DNA of 47,900 nucleotides from Litorilinea aerophila. GTDB taxonomy: Bacteria > Chloroflexota > Anaerolineae > Caldilineales > Caldilineaceae. A program made the position numbers and the translations under genes. This document shows positions 24,746-34,755 of the stretch, piece after piece. The notes beneath the pieces were generated by a model that was given only the letters and a program-made list of their open reading frames with translations, was not told where the DNA came from and did no database searches. The DNA is taken from positions 1 through 47,900 of the forward strand of contig CAMDQF010000007.1 of NCBI GenBank assembly GCA_945905745.1, read 5' to 3'. Position 1 is the first letter of the stretch. Every line of letters begins with the position of its first letter.

Positions 24746-26986
24746 ATGAACTATCAAGATTTTGATATACAAATAGAGTCTACGACTGACGGCTATCGAG
24801 TTAATATTGAAAGCGAAATGGGAAGCGCAAGTAACCTATTTCAACTGCCGTTTACGCCTATCGAAATTGAGAATTACATGCTAAAGATTGGGGCAACTAG
24901 AAATGTTACCCGTCGTATAGATTCGCCGCGGACCGCCGCTGCTCGCGAGTTTGGTCAACGTCTATTCACAGCCATCTTTGACAATCAGACGCTTGCTAGA
25001 TTTAGCAGCGCACAGGACCAGGCACGGTTAAATCAAAAAGGGTTACGAATCCGATTAAATTTGCAAAATGTACCCGAATTAGGCGCTCTTCCTTGGGAAT
25101 TTTTATACAACCCAGATGAAGATAGTTTTTTATCGTTATCTAAAACAACTCCTATAGTGCGTTTTTTACGCGTGCCACAACCTGATCCTCCATTAGCTAC
25201 ACAATTGCCATTACGAATCTTAGGAATTATTAGTAGTCCAACCGATTTAACGCATTTGAATGTTGAAGCCGAAAAAGCTCATTTAGAAAAAGCCCTCACT
25301 CTCCACCAAAAGAATAATGCATTAGAATTACACTGGCTTGAACGTCCAACGCTTAGTGCTTTGCGAATTACATTACGACGCACCGAGTATCATATTCTCC
25401 ATTTTATAGGACACGGTTTTTTTGATGAAGCTCAAGATGAAGGCGCTCTCATATTTGAGGATGAGCAAGGAAGAGGGCGAATAGTCAGTGCTTCGGTTCT
25501 AGCGACATTAGTACGTGACCACTCACAGATCCGATTAATAGTTCTTAATGCATGTGAAGGCGGACGGGTTAGTAATAAAGATCCATTTGCAGGTGTTGCA
25601 CCTGCACTTTTGCGAGCTGGACTACCGGCTGTTATTGCTATGCAGTTTGAGGTAACTGATCAGACAGCAATTTTATTTGCTCGTGAATTTTATGGGGCTA
25701 TTGTGGAAGGTCATTCGGTGTATACTGCTTTGTCAGATGCCCGACTGGCAATATTTGCTGAGAATCAAGATGTTGAGTGGGGAACCCCTGTCTTATATTT
25801 GCGCGCTCAAGATGGCGTAATTTTTGATTTACCGCCAGGGGTACTAAAAATTCAAGCTCAATCTGTTAGTGAGGATGCCATTACCGCCTCAGGTAATAAA
25901 GCTATAATCAAGCACCGGTTTCTAATGTATTGGGTATTAGCTAGCATTGTAGGTTTGAGCGTAATTATTTTTCTTTTTTCATCGCAGTTAATTTCAAGAA
26001 TCCGATTTTCATTCAATTCAGAATCTCAGTCAGCATCTGAACCTGAAGTGACTTCTACAGTGTCTGAACGTGAAGTTGTTACTACTCCCAAATTGATTGA
26101 AGCCACAAAACTAGCAAATCCTACCCCTCCTTATACTCCGACAGCTTTCCCAATCTTTACATCGAAACCAACTCCTGCCCTTCCTATCACTCCTATCCTG
26201 GAGCAGAAGGTAGCAATGATAAGCACACAGGAAATATTAAATGTGCGGAATGGTCCTGACCTAAGGTATCCTATCATTGGAAAAATTCAGCCAAGCGAAA
26301 ATTATTCCATTACAGGGAAAAATGAAAGTGGCACCTGGTGGCAGATCAACTTCAAGGGTGAAAAAGGTTGGGTGTTTAGCAATTTAGTTACGACCACAGC
26401 AAACGTAGACAGTATTTCTGTAGTAAACGATATTCCTACTTTGCCTACACCTACAATCACTTCAATCCCAGCAACATCTCAAGATTTGTTCACAATAGAT
26501 GATTTTGAATCAGCACGATTAGACGATTTTATCATTAATCGTTATGCCTTGGCTCAAGGGAATAAGGGCAAACTATACCTAGTTAGTTCACCCAACATAA
26601 TGCAAGGACAACAAGCATTGGCATTTGATTTTGAGATAAATGTAACTGATCCACGTTATATTGGGTATGGTCGCACTCTTTCTAAAGGCCAGGATTGGTC
26701 AAAATATACAGAATTGTGTTTTTGGGTGAAAGGGAATATATCTCCTGATGCGGCAATAGATATACAAATCGGTGTATCAGATAATGCAGTTGCGCACTAC
26801 AATATACCTCGCGCCTACTATATCGATCCGGGTACAGAAGCCCACTGTATCGCTCTACGAAGTAATAAATGGACAGCTTCCGAAAATAAAGGTGACCTGA
26901 CTTCCATTGCTCATTTTGCGATTTATGTAAGCGGTTCAATAGACGATAGGGGGACTATCTATGTTGATAATATTTATCTCAAATAG
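24746..26986 (+). CDS. CHAT-domain protease with membrane anchor, SH3b and C-terminal beta-sandwich
   Basis: 746 residues, AT-rich compared with neighbours. Residues about 1-370 are a CHAT (caspase HetF-associated) domain: ALPWEFLY, catalytic H223 in HFIGHG and C270 in LNACEGG. A membrane helix follows at about 392-415 (WVLASIVGLSVIIFLF), then a Pro/Thr/Ser linker. A bacterial SH3 domain lies at about 490-550 (LNVRNGPDLRYPIIGKI, GWVFSNLV). Residues about 580-746 (FTIDDFESARLDDF, ending DNIYLK) look like a CBM/galactose-binding sandwich. The topology puts the protease inside the cell and the wall- or sugar-binding parts outside, suggesting a sensor that reports envelope state to an internal protease. 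That role is inferred. The ribosome site is weak. Confidence 0.85.
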   Translation: MNYQDFDIQIESTTDGYRVNIESEMGSASNLFQLPFTPIEIENYMLKIGATRNVTRRIDSPRTAAAREFGQRLFTAIFDNQTLARFSSAQDQARLNQKGLRIRLNLQNVPELGALPWEFLYNPDEDSFLSLSKTTPIVRFLRVPQPDPPLATQLPLRILGIISSPTDLTHLNVEAEKAHLEKALTLHQKNNALELHWLERPTLSALRITLRRTEYHILHFIGHGFFDEAQDEGALIFEDEQGRGRIVSASVLATLVRDHSQIRLIVLNACEGGRVSNKDPFAGVAPALLRAGLPAVIAMQFEVTDQTAILFAREFYGAIVEGHSVYTALSDARLAIFAENQDVEWGTPVLYLRAQDGVIFDLPPGVLKIQAQSVSEDAITASGNKAIIKHRFLMYWVLASIVGLSVIIFLFSSQLISRIRFSFNSESQSASEPEVTSTVSEREVVTTPKLIEATKLANPTPPYTPTAFPIFTSKPTPALPITPILEQKVAMISTQEILNVRNGPDLRYPIIGKIQPSENYSITGKNESGTWWQINFKGEKGWVFSNLVTTTANVDSISVVNDIPTLPTPTITSIPATSQDLFTIDDFESARLDDFIINRYALAQGNKGKLYLVSSPNIMQGQQALAFDFEINVTDPRYIGYGRTLSKGQDWSKYTELCFWVKGNISPDAAIDIQIGVSDNAVAHYNIPRAYYIDPGTEAHCIALRSNKWTASENKGDLTSIAHFAIYVSGSIDDRGTIYVDNIYLK

Positions 26987-27226
26987 ACGATATCACCTCT
27001 GAGAGATCAAATTAACGATAAGGTTGGTCGATGTTGGAAGCGCCACTAACCAACCTATAAGAATAACTGAGAGCCTGTGAAAATATCGTTCGAGGTATCT
27101 CCAGGAAATTTGATCACAAAATTTTTACACACAACCAATTCATGAGCGTTCCCAGTTTGACAGTTTTGTGCTCAATTGCTCGGAAAAGGGGCTAAAACGC
27201 CGTTTTAGGGGAGCAATTATACCGAC

Positions 27227-27281
27227 CACGGGAATAAACTTGCATTTTCACCAGAGTAAAAAAAGTCAGTTTATTCCCGTG
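27227..27281. repeat. Perfect 14-bp inverted repeat in the gap after the CHAT gene
   Basis: CACGGGAATAAACT (27227-27240) and its complement (27268-27281) enclose 27 nt containing A7. A nearby GAGAGCCTGTGAAAA at about 27070 and nested GCTCAATT/AATTGCTC words suggest a decayed insertion sequence, but no transposase frame is visible in 26987-27374. Confidence 0.5.
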
Positions 27282-27374
27282 ACAAGTATACCTGAGTCTG
27301 GCGCAATCTCTCGACAGTGAACTCTGGACATCCGATCAAAAGTTAGTCAATGCCGTAAATGAACCTTGGGTACG

Positions 27375-28577
27375 TTATGCGAAGAGCGCCAACGCCATCT
27401 GATGCTCTGGCCGCTGGCCGTTGAGAAGAATATAGGGGGCGGTTTTTTGGGGAGAGGGCACACCGATCTGCCCCAGATGTGTCAGATCAAAGAGAGCGCC
27501 CTGGCCGCGGGCCGCCAGGATGCGGTCGGCGGAGACAGGGCCGATGCCGGGGATGCGCAGAAGCGTGAGCCGGTCAGCACGGTTGATTTCGATGGGCGCC
27601 TCCCGCAGGTGAATGTCGGCCCAGGCTTGCTTGGGGTCCACATCAAGGCGGAGATTCTGGTCCAGGCCAAAGCCCAAATCTTCCACCCCCCAGCCGTAAT
27701 CGCGCAGCAGAAAACTGGCCTGATAGAGCCGGTGTTCCCGTTTGGGCAGGACGGAGGGCCGATCTTCAAAGGGCGTCTCGGCCACGGGATGAAAGGCTGA
27801 ATAGTAAGCCCGGCTGATGCCCGCCTGCCGGTAGAGCTTCTCGCTCAACGCCAGCAGCTCCAAATCTGTATCCCCCACCGCGCCGACCACGAATTGGGTC
27901 ACAGACGAGGCCCGCACCCGCTCGTTGCGCCGAATCTCCTCCACCCAAAGCAACCGTTGCACCAACTCATCCCAGAAATCTTTCTTGGGAGCCAGCAGCC
28001 GCAGCCGCTCTTCAGTCGCCCCCTCCAGATTGATGGAGACCCGATCCGCCAATTGCATGGCCCGGCGCACCTGCTCTTTCTCCGCGCCGGGCATGATTTT
28101 CAGGTGAATGTAGCCCCGGTAGTGCTCTTTCTTGCGCAAAATCTCCGCAGTGTCGATAATTTTATCTTGAGCCTTGGCTCCGCCGCCGATGATACCGGAG
28201 GAAAGAAAGAGGCCATCCACCAGCCCGGCCTTTTGAATACGGCTGAATCCTTGCGCCATTTCGTCTGGTTGCAGGGTAATGCGTTCCATCACGCTGCGCC
28301 CGGCCCGGAAGGGGCAGTAGAAGCAGTTGCGCTCGCAGGCCGTGGTCATCATCGTTTTGAGGACTGGTTTGGGGCCGCTGGGCGTCATCACATTCGAAAT
28401 GGAGCGCTGCAGGGCGGCCAGATTGCGTTCCTGTCGGGTCGGTTTGGCCTGGGGGGGGCTAAAGCAGTCCGGACGCGTGCCTTCCTCGTGGGGCGCATCC
28501 CCGGCAGGCTCAAAGCCGGTTGCGCCGCCAATCGCCAGCAACTTGTCCATTGGCTCAAGCGCGATAGTAAAGTTCAT
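27375..28577 (-). CDS. Radical SAM protein, putative DNA modification/repair type
   Basis: 400 residues. The [4Fe-4S] motif is C81-x3-C85-x2-C88 (CERNCFYC); GLFLSSGI and VSINLEGA are typical radical SAM barrel segments. The C-terminus has a helix-hairpin-helix, LLRIPGIGPVSADRIL, which binds DNA. This combination matches the family annotated as putative DNA modification/repair radical SAM proteins, whose chemistry is not established. The start at 28577 was chosen over 28670 because a complete LexA-controlled promoter occupies 28584-28612 and places the transcription start at the ATG itself. The DNA-metabolism partner often found next to this family is not here. Confidence 0.85.
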   Translation of the reverse strand: MNFTIALEPMDKLLAIGGATGFEPAGDAPHEEGTRPDCFSPPQAKPTRQERNLAALQRSISNVMTPSGPKPVLKTMMTTACERNCFYCPFRAGRSVMERITLQPDEMAQGFSRIQKAGLVDGLFLSSGIIGGGAKAQDKIIDTAEILRKKEHYRGYIHLKIMPGAEKEQVRRAMQLADRVSINLEGATEERLRLLAPKKDFWDELVQRLLWVEEIRRNERVRASSVTQFVVGAVGDTDLELLALSEKLYRQAGISRAYYSAFHPVAETPFEDRPSVLPKREHRLYQASFLLRDYGWGVEDLGFGLDQNLRLDVDPKQAWADIHLREAPIEINRADRLTLLRIPGIGPVSADRILAARGQGALFDLTHLGQIGVPSPQKTAPYILLNGQRPEHQMALALFA

Positions 28578-28583
28578 ACACCA

Positions 28584-28612
28584 ATCATACGAACAAATGT
28601 TCGTTTTGTCAA
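28584..28612 (-). promoter_or_regulatory. SOS promoter: LexA box inside a sigma-70-type spacer
   Basis: On the minus strand TTGACA (28607-28612), a 17-bp spacer and TATGAT (28584-28589). The spacer ends with the palindrome CGAACATTTGTTCG (28590-28603), a match to the Gram-positive LexA/DinR consensus CGAAC-N4-GTTCG. The ATG at 28577 is about 7 bp after the -10 box, so the mRNA is probably leaderless. LexA binding would block RNA polymerase directly. Confidence 0.8.
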
Positions 28613-28639
28613 AACAGATTCCCAGACGGAGCGTTGACA

Positions 28640-29224
28640 GTGAATCTTTCCCTCCCCTTTGATGTGACAAGCGGCGCGATCGCTGGCTATGCCCAGACCG
28701 AACGCCGCCTCAGCGACCTGCCCGCGTCCTTTGCCGATCAGAAAGCCCTGGCCGGCCTGCTCGACGCAGGCAATCCGCTGCTCTACCGTGTCTCTCTGAT
28801 CGAGGAACACAACGGCCCCGGCCAGCTCCACTACGGCATGGGCGTGCTGATGCCGGGCCAAGTCGGGCGCGAATACTTTATGACCAAAGGCCATTTCCAC
28901 GCCTGGCGCCCGGCTGCCGAAGTCTATATCGGGCTGGCAGGCCAGGGGCTGATGCTGTTGGAACACGAAGAGAGCGGCGAGTGCCATGCAATCCCTCTCT
29001 CCGCCAACACCGTTGTCTATGTGCCCGGCCACACCGCCCACCGCACAGTCAACACTGGCAATGAACCACTGGTCTATTGGGGCGTTCTCTCCAGCGACGC
29101 CGGTCACGACTACGGCGCAGTGGGCAAGCGCAACTTCCGCCAGGTGGTGGTGGCGCAGGAGGGCAAGCCGCTGGTCATGGAGCGGGCCGACTTCCTGGCC
29201 GAATTGGAGGCAGAGAAGCTATGA
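28640..29224 (+). CDS. Cupin-type glucose-6-phosphate isomerase
   Basis: 194 residues. The cupin motifs TKGHFHAWRPAAEVYIGL and YVPGHTAHRTVN are those of the metal-dependent phosphoglucose isomerase family first known from archaea, which interconverts glucose-6-phosphate and fructose-6-phosphate. Metal ligands would be the His of GHFH, the Glu of AEVY and the His of TAHRT. GTG 28640 is preferred (GGAG 8 bp upstream) over TTG 28634. It is the first gene of a four-gene operon whose members overlap by 4 nt. Confidence 0.85.
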   Translation: MNLSLPFDVTSGAIAGYAQTERRLSDLPASFADQKALAGLLDAGNPLLYRVSLIEEHNGPGQLHYGMGVLMPGQVGREYFMTKGHFHAWRPAAEVYIGLAGQGLMLLEHEESGECHAIPLSANTVVYVPGHTAHRTVNTGNEPLVYWGVLSSDAGHDYGAVGKRNFRQVVVAQEGKPLVMERADFLAELEAEKL

Positions 29225-29619
29225 ACAATTATGTGACCAAGCCGATACCGGCCGAAAAACCGACTGTCGGCACAACCGTCCGTCCCTGGGGTTCCTTTCA
29301 ACAGTATGCCTTCAACGAAGAAGTGACGGTCAGCCTGATGACGGTGAAAGCTGGTCAGCGACTCAGTCTGCAATCCCACACCGGGCGCGCCGAGCTGTGG
29401 ATTGTGCTGGACGAAGGTTGCGCCGTGCAGGTGGGCGACGAGATTCTGCACCCCCACACCGGCGACGAAATCTGGATTCCGGCCAATACCCCACACCGTC
29501 TGTCCAGCCGGGGACCCGAAGCCCGGGTGCTGGAAGTCGCCTTTGGCAACTGGCAGCAGGCCGATATAACCCGCTACGAAGATGACTACGCCCGCCCAGC
29601 CCAGGGAGAAAACCCATGA
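29221..29619 (+). CDS. Mannose-6-phosphate isomerase, cupin (type II)
   Basis: 132 residues, a single cupin of the kind found at the C-terminus of bifunctional GDP-mannose pyrophosphorylase/isomerases: RPWGSFQQY, LSLQSHTGRAELWIVL, GDEIWIPANTPHRL. It should convert mannose-6-phosphate and fructose-6-phosphate. It starts with ATGA overlapping the previous stop and ends the same way, so translation is coupled. Confidence 0.85.
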   Translation: MNNYVTKPIPAEKPTVGTTVRPWGSFQQYAFNEEVTVSLMTVKAGQRLSLQSHTGRAELWIVLDEGCAVQVGDEILHPHTGDEIWIPANTPHRLSSRGPEARVLEVAFGNWQQADITRYEDDYARPAQGENP

Positions 29620-31421
29620 CACTGCCCAGTCCGTGGCGCAAGACCACACAGCATCTGATGCCGTCCACCCGCCAGGAGACCGCGCCCGGCCACTACAACA
29701 TCTACCCCGCGTGGAGCCTGGGCCAGGGGCAGATTCAGATGGGTTTTGCAGTGCTTGCCCGGCAGTTGGCCGGTGCGGGTCAGGTGATCCTGGATGGCTA
29801 CCCCGGCGTGCTGTGGGAAGATTTTCGGGAGCGGCTCTCTGATGCACTCCACGGGCTGGGTGTACGTGCCAACTGGGTCGCTATGACAGGCGCGCTCAAA
29901 ACACCCCAGGCGATCGACGCCCTCCTCGCTCCCTTCCTGGGCGGCGACGACCCGATTTTCGGTTTCCGCTACCCCGGCAGCCTGGCCGACTTTTACCACC
30001 CCGAAGCCCTCGCCGCCCTGCAACCCAATCCCCAGTCAGGTCTGAACATTGTCTACGGCTGCGGCGCAGCCCTGGCTGGCTGGCAGGGCACGCTGGTCTA
30101 TGTGGACGTGCCCAAGAACGAAATCCAATTTCGCCAGCGCGCCGGCAGCGTTCTCTGTCTGGGCGCTGCCCATCCCCTGGAGCCAAAGCCAGCCTACAAA
30201 CGCAGCTATTTTGTGGACTGGGTGGTCGCCAATCGCCACAAGCTGGCCCTACACAACCGCATGGACTGGATCGTCGACGGTCAGCGCCCGGAAGAAGTCA
30301 CCTTTGCCCAGGGCGACGCGCTGCGCCGGGGGCTGGAAGAGATGGCAAAAAACTGCTTCCGTGTGCGACCCTGGTTCGAGCCGGGGCCCTGGGGAGGCCA
30401 GTGGATTCGCCAGCGCATGCCCCAGCTTGCCCAGGATGTACCCAACTACGCCTGGTCCTTCGAGCTAATTGTGCCGGAAAATGGCCTGGTTTTGGAGAGC
30501 GACGACCTCCTGTTGGAGGTCTCCTTCGATTTTCTGATGCACCGCAATCCTGCGGAGATCATCGGCGAGAGTGCGGCGGCCTTTGGCTACGAGTTTCCCA
30601 TTCGCTTCGATTTTCTGGATACCTTCGCCGGCGGCAACCTGTCGGTGCAGTGCCACCCCCGGCCCGACTACATCCGCCGACACTTCGGCGAAATCTTCAC
30701 CCAAGACGAAACCTATTACATCCTGGACTGTGGACCCGACGCCCGCTGCTATCTGGGCTTCCGGGAAGATATCGACCCATCCGAATTCCGGGCTGCCCTG
30801 GAGCAGAGCTTTCAGAGCGCGACGCCCGTGGAGGTGGAACGATTTGTCCAAACCCATCCCATGAACAAGCACGACCTGGTATTGATCCCCAACGGCACAA
30901 TCCACTGCTCGGGTACGGATACGCTGGTACTGGAGATCAGCGCCACCCCCTACATTTTCACCTTCAAAATGTACGACTGGATGCGGCTGGACCTGGAAGG
31001 CAAACCGCGCCCGCTCAACATTGAGCGCGCCTTCGAGAATCTCTATTTCGACCGCAAGGGCGCGAGCGTGGCGGAAGAGTTCATCTCGAAACCGTACACG
31101 GCGCAAAGTGGGCCGGGTTGGGAATTGATCCACCAGCCCACCCATGCCCACCATTTCTACGATGTGGAACGTTACCGATTCAGCAATAGCGTGGAGGTGC
31201 GCACCGACGGCTCCTGCCAGGTGATGAGCCTGGTGGAGGGGCGCAGCGTGCTGTTGGAAACGGCCAATGGGCATCGCCAGCGCTTCGCCTACGCCGAGAC
31301 ATTTGTCGTGCCCGCCGCGGCTGGCTCTTTCCGGCTGATCAGCGAAGAGGGCAGCGAGATTCAGGTGATCAAAAGTTTCATCAAACCCCAGGCCCAATGG
31401 GTAGAAGGAGTGGTGGCATGA
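29616..31421 (+). CDS. Class I mannose-6-phosphate isomerase-like protein with long N-terminal extension
   Basis: 601 residues. From about residue 250 it resembles Man[21 protein letters not shown] and TYYILD, then [11 protein letters not shown], with metal-binding His and Glu candidates. The first 240 residues are extra compared with the roughly 320-400-residue ManA and contain [14 protein letters not shown] and a [20 protein letters not shown] segment. I do not recognise that part with certainty. Two isomerases of the same reaction in one operon suggests that this one has a different sugar phosphate as substrate. Overlaps both neighbours by 4 nt. Confidence 0.75.
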   Translation: MTLPSPWRKTTQHLMPSTRQETAPGHYNIYPAWSLGQGQIQMGFAVLARQLAGAGQVILDGYPGVLWEDFRERLSDALHGLGVRANWVAMTGALKTPQAIDALLAPFLGGDDPIFGFRYPGSLADFYHPEALAALQPNPQSGLNIVYGCGAALAGWQGTLVYVDVPKNEIQFRQRAGSVLCLGAAHPLEPKPAYKRSYFVDWVVANRHKLALHNRMDWIVDGQRPEEVTFAQGDALRRGLEEMAKNCFRVRPWFEPGPWGGQWIRQRMPQLAQDVPNYAWSFELIVPENGLVLESDDLLLEVSFDFLMHRNPAEIIGESAAAFGYEFPIRFDFLDTFAGGNLSVQCHPRPDYIRRHFGEIFTQDETYYILDCGPDARCYLGFREDIDPSEFRAALEQSFQSATPVEVERFVQTHPMNKHDLVLIPNGTIHCSGTDTLVLEISATPYIFTFKMYDWMRLDLEGKPRPLNIERAFENLYFDRKGASVAEEFISKPYTAQSGPGWELIHQPTHAHHFYDVERYRFSNSVEVRTDGSCQVMSLVEGRSVLLETANGHRQRFAYAETFVVPAAAGSFRLISEEGSEIQVIKSFIKPQAQWVEGVVA

Positions 31422-32383
31422 CAGATTATCTATTGGGCATTGACGGCGGCGGCACCAAAACCCAGGCCGTGATCTGCGACGAGCGCGGGCGCATCCTGGG
31501 CAACGGGCTGGGCGGTCCATCGGGGATCGACAGCGTGGGCGCAGCCGGGGCGCTAGTCGGCATTGGCGCAGCAGTGGAGGCAGCTCGACAGCAGGCAGGG
31601 CTGGCCGCGGCCCCGTTTCACAGCGTCTTTCTGGGTATGGCCGGGGTCGTCTCCGAAGCAGATCGGGAGATCATACGCGGCGTTGCTCGCGAACTGGCGC
31701 TTGGCTCTCTGGTCGGCGTCGATCACGACATCCGCATTTCGTTGGCGGGTGGGCTGTCGGGTCGGCTGGGCATCGCGCTGATCGCCGGCACCGGCTCGTC
31801 CTGTTTTGGCATCAACGCCGCGGGCGAGCGCTGGCAGTCCGGCGGCTGGGGCCATCTGATCTCCGACGAAGGCAGCAGCTACTGGCTCGGTTGGAATGGG
31901 ATTCGGCTGGCGATTGGGACGTATGACGGGCGCTGGCAATCGTCCCTGCTGGAGCCTGTGCGCCAGCGGCTGGGCATGGCGCAAATGACGGATATCCATC
32001 ACCGCCTCTACACAGAAGGCATCTCCAAATCTGAAATCGCCGCGCTCGCCCCCCTGGTGCTAGAAGCGGCTGCATCCGGCGACGCGATGGCGCAACAACT
32101 GATCGTCACCGGCACGGCAGACCTGGCGCAGATGGTGGCCGCGGTAGCGCGGCGTCTGGGCTGGTCAGCGGCCCCCTGCGAGGTGACGCTGACCGGCGGT
32201 CTCTGGCGCGCCGGCGAGGATGTGATCGCTCCCTTCCGCCGTGCCCTGGCGGATGTGCTGCCCGCGGCGCGCATCGTCCTGCCCGAACTGTCGCCCGTGC
32301 TGGGCGCGTGTATACTGGCGCTTCAGCAGGCGGGGGTTGAGGTGAACGGGGCGGTCTTGCAAGAGTTGCGCCATTATCAGTAG
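31418..32383 (+). CDS. BadF/BadG-family sugar kinase (N-acetylglucosamine kinase-like)
   Basis: 321 residues of the ASKHA ATPase fold: phosphate-1 loop [20 protein letters not shown] (phosphate 2), the [10 protein letters not shown] segment characteristic of N-acetylglucosamine kinases, and [10 protein letters not shown] (adenosine loop). It would phosphorylate an amino sugar or related hexose entering the isomerases encoded upstream. GAAGGAG lies about 10 bp before ATG 31418, which overlaps the preceding stop. Confidence 0.85.
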   Translation: MTDYLLGIDGGGTKTQAVICDERGRILGNGLGGPSGIDSVGAAGALVGIGAAVEAARQQAGLAAAPFHSVFLGMAGVVSEADREIIRGVARELALGSLVGVDHDIRISLAGGLSGRLGIALIAGTGSSCFGINAAGERWQSGGWGHLISDEGSSYWLGWNGIRLAIGTYDGRWQSSLLEPVRQRLGMAQMTDIHHRLYTEGISKSEIAALAPLVLEAAASGDAMAQQLIVTGTADLAQMVAAVARRLGWSAAPCEVTLTGGLWRAGEDVIAPFRRALADVLPAARIVLPELSPVLGACILALQQAGVEVNGAVLQELRHYQ

Positions 32384-32458
32384 GTCGTCGCGTGTGGGGT
32401 TCGCCTGGGTACTGCGGTCTCGTGGCGACGGTATGAGATACTCCGAATGACATCGCCT

Positions 32459-32488
32459 TTGCCTCCCCACTCCCAAACCTGCTATAAT
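32459..32488 (+). promoter_or_regulatory. Sigma-70-type promoter for ftsY
   Basis: TTGCCT (32459-32464), an 18-bp spacer and a perfect TATAAT (32483-32488), 52 bp before the ftsY start. Confidence 0.65.
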
Positions 32489-32539
32489 CTCTGAGTTGTA
32501 GACCAACCGAACAGAGCCACCAGCCAAAGGCAAATCCAA

Positions 32540-33490
32540 TTGTTCCGACGACTATTTGGCAAGCAAGAAGAGAAGAGCCAGGACGAACTCCTCCTGGAAG
32601 AGAGCCTGCAAAAGACCCGGGGCGGCGTCCTGGGGCGCATTGGCACAATCTTCCAGGCCAACGAAATCACCGACGAACTGTGGGAGGAGTTGGAAGAGAC
32701 GCTGATTATGGCCGACGTGGGTATGGAGACCACCGCGGAATTGGTGGAGAAAACCCGTTCTCGGGTCGAGAAGAATGCCATCAAAGCCACCAAAGATGCC
32801 TATCTGATCCTCAAACGGGAGATGGTCAATCTGCTCAAAGCCGACGAACCCCTGCAAATCGAGCAGCCCCGCATCCTGACCGTTGTGCTGGTGGTAGGGG
32901 TAAATGGCTCCGGCAAGACGACGACAATTGGCAAACTGGCCTATCGCTACAAACAGCGGGGCAAGAAAGTTGTGCTGGCCGCGGGGGACACCTTCCGGGC
33001 TGCGGCCATCGAGCAGCTGCAGGTGTGGGGCAAACGGGCCGGCGTAGAAGTCATCGCCCAGGCCCCCGGCTCGGACCCGGCCGCGGTGCTCTTTGACGCC
33101 ATGCGCGCCAGCCAGGAGAGCCGCAAAGCCGAGATTCTGATTGTGGACACAGCGGGCCGTCTGCAAAACAAATTCAATCTGATGCAAGAGTTAGAAAAGA
33201 TGCGCCGGGTGGCGGCCCGCCAGGTCCACGCCGCGCCCCACGAAACTTTGCTGGTGCTGGACGCCTCTACCGGCCAGAACGCGATTTTGCAGGCCAAAGG
33301 CTTCCAGGAGACCGCAGGCGTTACGGGCATTGTGCTGACCAAACTGGACGGCACGGCCAAAGGCGGCGCTGTACTCAGCATCAAAAAAGTGTTGGGCGTG
33401 CCCGTCCGTTTCGTAGGCAGCGGCGAGAAGATCGGCGACCTGGCCGAGTTCGACCCAGTGGCGTTTGTAGAGGGATTGGTAGGGGAATAG
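32540..33490 (+). CDS. ftsY: Signal recognition particle receptor GTPase FtsY
   Basis: 316 residues: a short acidic N-terminus, the N domain helices, then the NG GTPase with [15 protein letters not shown] (P-loop), [16 protein letters not shown] and [10 protein letters not shown]. It docks SRP-ribosome complexes at the membrane for co-translational insertion. The start is TTG with only a weak AAAGG upstream. prfB follows 77 bp downstream across a GGGGACTGGGG-type hairpin. Confidence 0.95.
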   Translation: MFRRLFGKQEEKSQDELLLEESLQKTRGGVLGRIGTIFQANEITDELWEELEETLIMADVGMETTAELVEKTRSRVEKNAIKATKDAYLILKREMVNLLKADEPLQIEQPRILTVVLVVGVNGSGKTTTIGKLAYRYKQRGKKVVLAAGDTFRAAAIEQLQVWGKRAGVEVIAQAPGSDPAAVLFDAMRASQESRKAEILIVDTAGRLQNKFNLMQELEKMRRVAARQVHAAPHETLLVLDASTGQNAILQAKGFQETAGVTGIVLTKLDGTAKGGAVLSIKKVLGVPVRFVGSGEKIGDLAEFDPVAFVEGLVGE

Positions 33491-33502
33491 GGAACGGGGA
33501 CT

Positions 33503-33541
33503 GGGGACTGGGGAACGGAGAATGCCCGATCCCCAGTCCCC
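33503..33541. repeat. GGGGACTGGGGA inverted repeat between ftsY and prfB
   Basis: GGGGACTGGGGA (33503-33514) and TCCCCAGTCCCC (33530-33541). The same words form the repeat at 39035-39111. Confidence 0.65.
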
Positions 33542-33567
33542 AATTTCCAATCACCAGGAGAAAAACT

Positions 33568-34663
33568 GTGAGCGAACTGAACAACCGCTTGACCCAATTG
33601 CTAGAGCGCGTGGATATTATCCGGGGGCGTCTTTGACCTGCCGGGCAAAAGCGAAGCGTTGGCCGCATTGGAGGCCGAAAGCGTAGCATCCGACTTCTGG
33701 GATGATCCCCAGACCGCCCAGCGCAAAATGCAGGAGTTGAATACACTGCAAACCCAAGTCACGGCCTGGGGCGATCTGCGCCGCCGGGCCGCCGACGCGT
33801 TGGAATTGTACGAAATGGCCGAGGAGGAGCCGGAACTGCTCACCGAACTGGGGAGCGAAGCCGAGTCGCTGACTGCCGAGCTGGAGCAACGGGAGTTTGA
33901 CCTGGCACTGGGCGGTAAGTATGACCGGGGCGGGGCCATTATCGGCATTCACGCCGGCGCGGGGGGCACCGAAGCCCAGGACTGGGCGCAGATGCTCCTG
34001 CGCATGTATCTGCGCTGGGCCGAGAAGAAGAATTACAAGACCGAAATTACGGATATGACCCAGGGCGAAGAGGCAGGCATCAAAAGCGCCACCATCGAAG
34101 TCTACGGCGAATATGCCTATGGCTATCTGCGCGCCGAAAAGGGCACTCACCGGCTGGTACGCATCAGCCCCTTTGACTCCGGCGCACGCCGCCACACCAG
34201 CTTTGCCAAGCTGGAAGTGATGCCCATCATCGATGAGGATGTGGAGATCGAAATCAACCCCAGCGACATCCGCATCGACGTCTTTCTGAGCAGCGGCGCG
34301 GGGGGCCAGAATGTGCAGAAGAACGCCACAGCCGTGCGCCTCTATCACGAACCCAGCGGTATCGTCGTCACCTGTCAGAACGAGCGCAGCCAGGGCCAGA
34401 ACCGGGAACTCGCCATCAAAATCCTGCGCGGCAAGCTCTACGAGATCGAGCAGGAGAAGATCGCCGAGGAACGGGCGCGGGTGAAGGGTGAGAATGTCCA
34501 CGCCGACTTTGGCACACAGATTCGCTCCTACGTCCTGCACCCCTACCAGATGGTCAAAGACCTGCGCACGGACGCCGAAACCGGCAACCCAGGCGCGGTG
34601 CTGGACGGGGATTTGGATATGTTCATCAACGCCTGGCTGAAGACGCAGGTGGGAGAGGAGTAG
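33568..34663 (+). CDS. prfB: Peptide chain release factor 2, with programmed +1 frameshift
   Basis: GTG 33568 (CAGGAG 7 bp upstream) reads 22 codons to CTT, then in-frame TGA at 33634-33636. GGGGG followed by CGT, CTT, TGA and C reproduces the Escherichia coli frameshift site, with the internal ribosome-binding-like G-run 3 nt before CTT. A +1 slip on CTT enters the frame at 33635 (GAC) and yields about 364 residues. The protein has the stop-recognition SPF motif ([12 protein letters not shown]) and the catalytic GGQ ([10 protein letters not shown]). RF2 terminates at UGA and UAA; low RF2 raises frameshifting, giving autoregulation. UGA is therefore a stop here. Confidence 0.95.
33626..33637 (+). 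promoter_or_regulatory. prfB: Programmed +1 frameshift site of prfB
   Basis: The slip occurs on CTT at 33631-33633 against TGA-C, preceded by GGGGG three bases upstream, as in the canonical RF2 site. Confidence 0.93.
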
Positions 34664-34755
34664 CAGGTGGCAGGTGGCAGGTGGCAACCGCAATTCGCAA
34701 TCCGCCCCTTTTGCCTTCTCCTTTTGCCTTTTGCCTTCAATAACCGGAGGAAGGG

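Noticed and set aside
33659..34663. prfB starting at TTG 33659 without frameshift
   Set aside because: The upstream GTG with ribosome site and the exact CTT-TGA-C frameshift context explain the gene better and give normal RF2 length.
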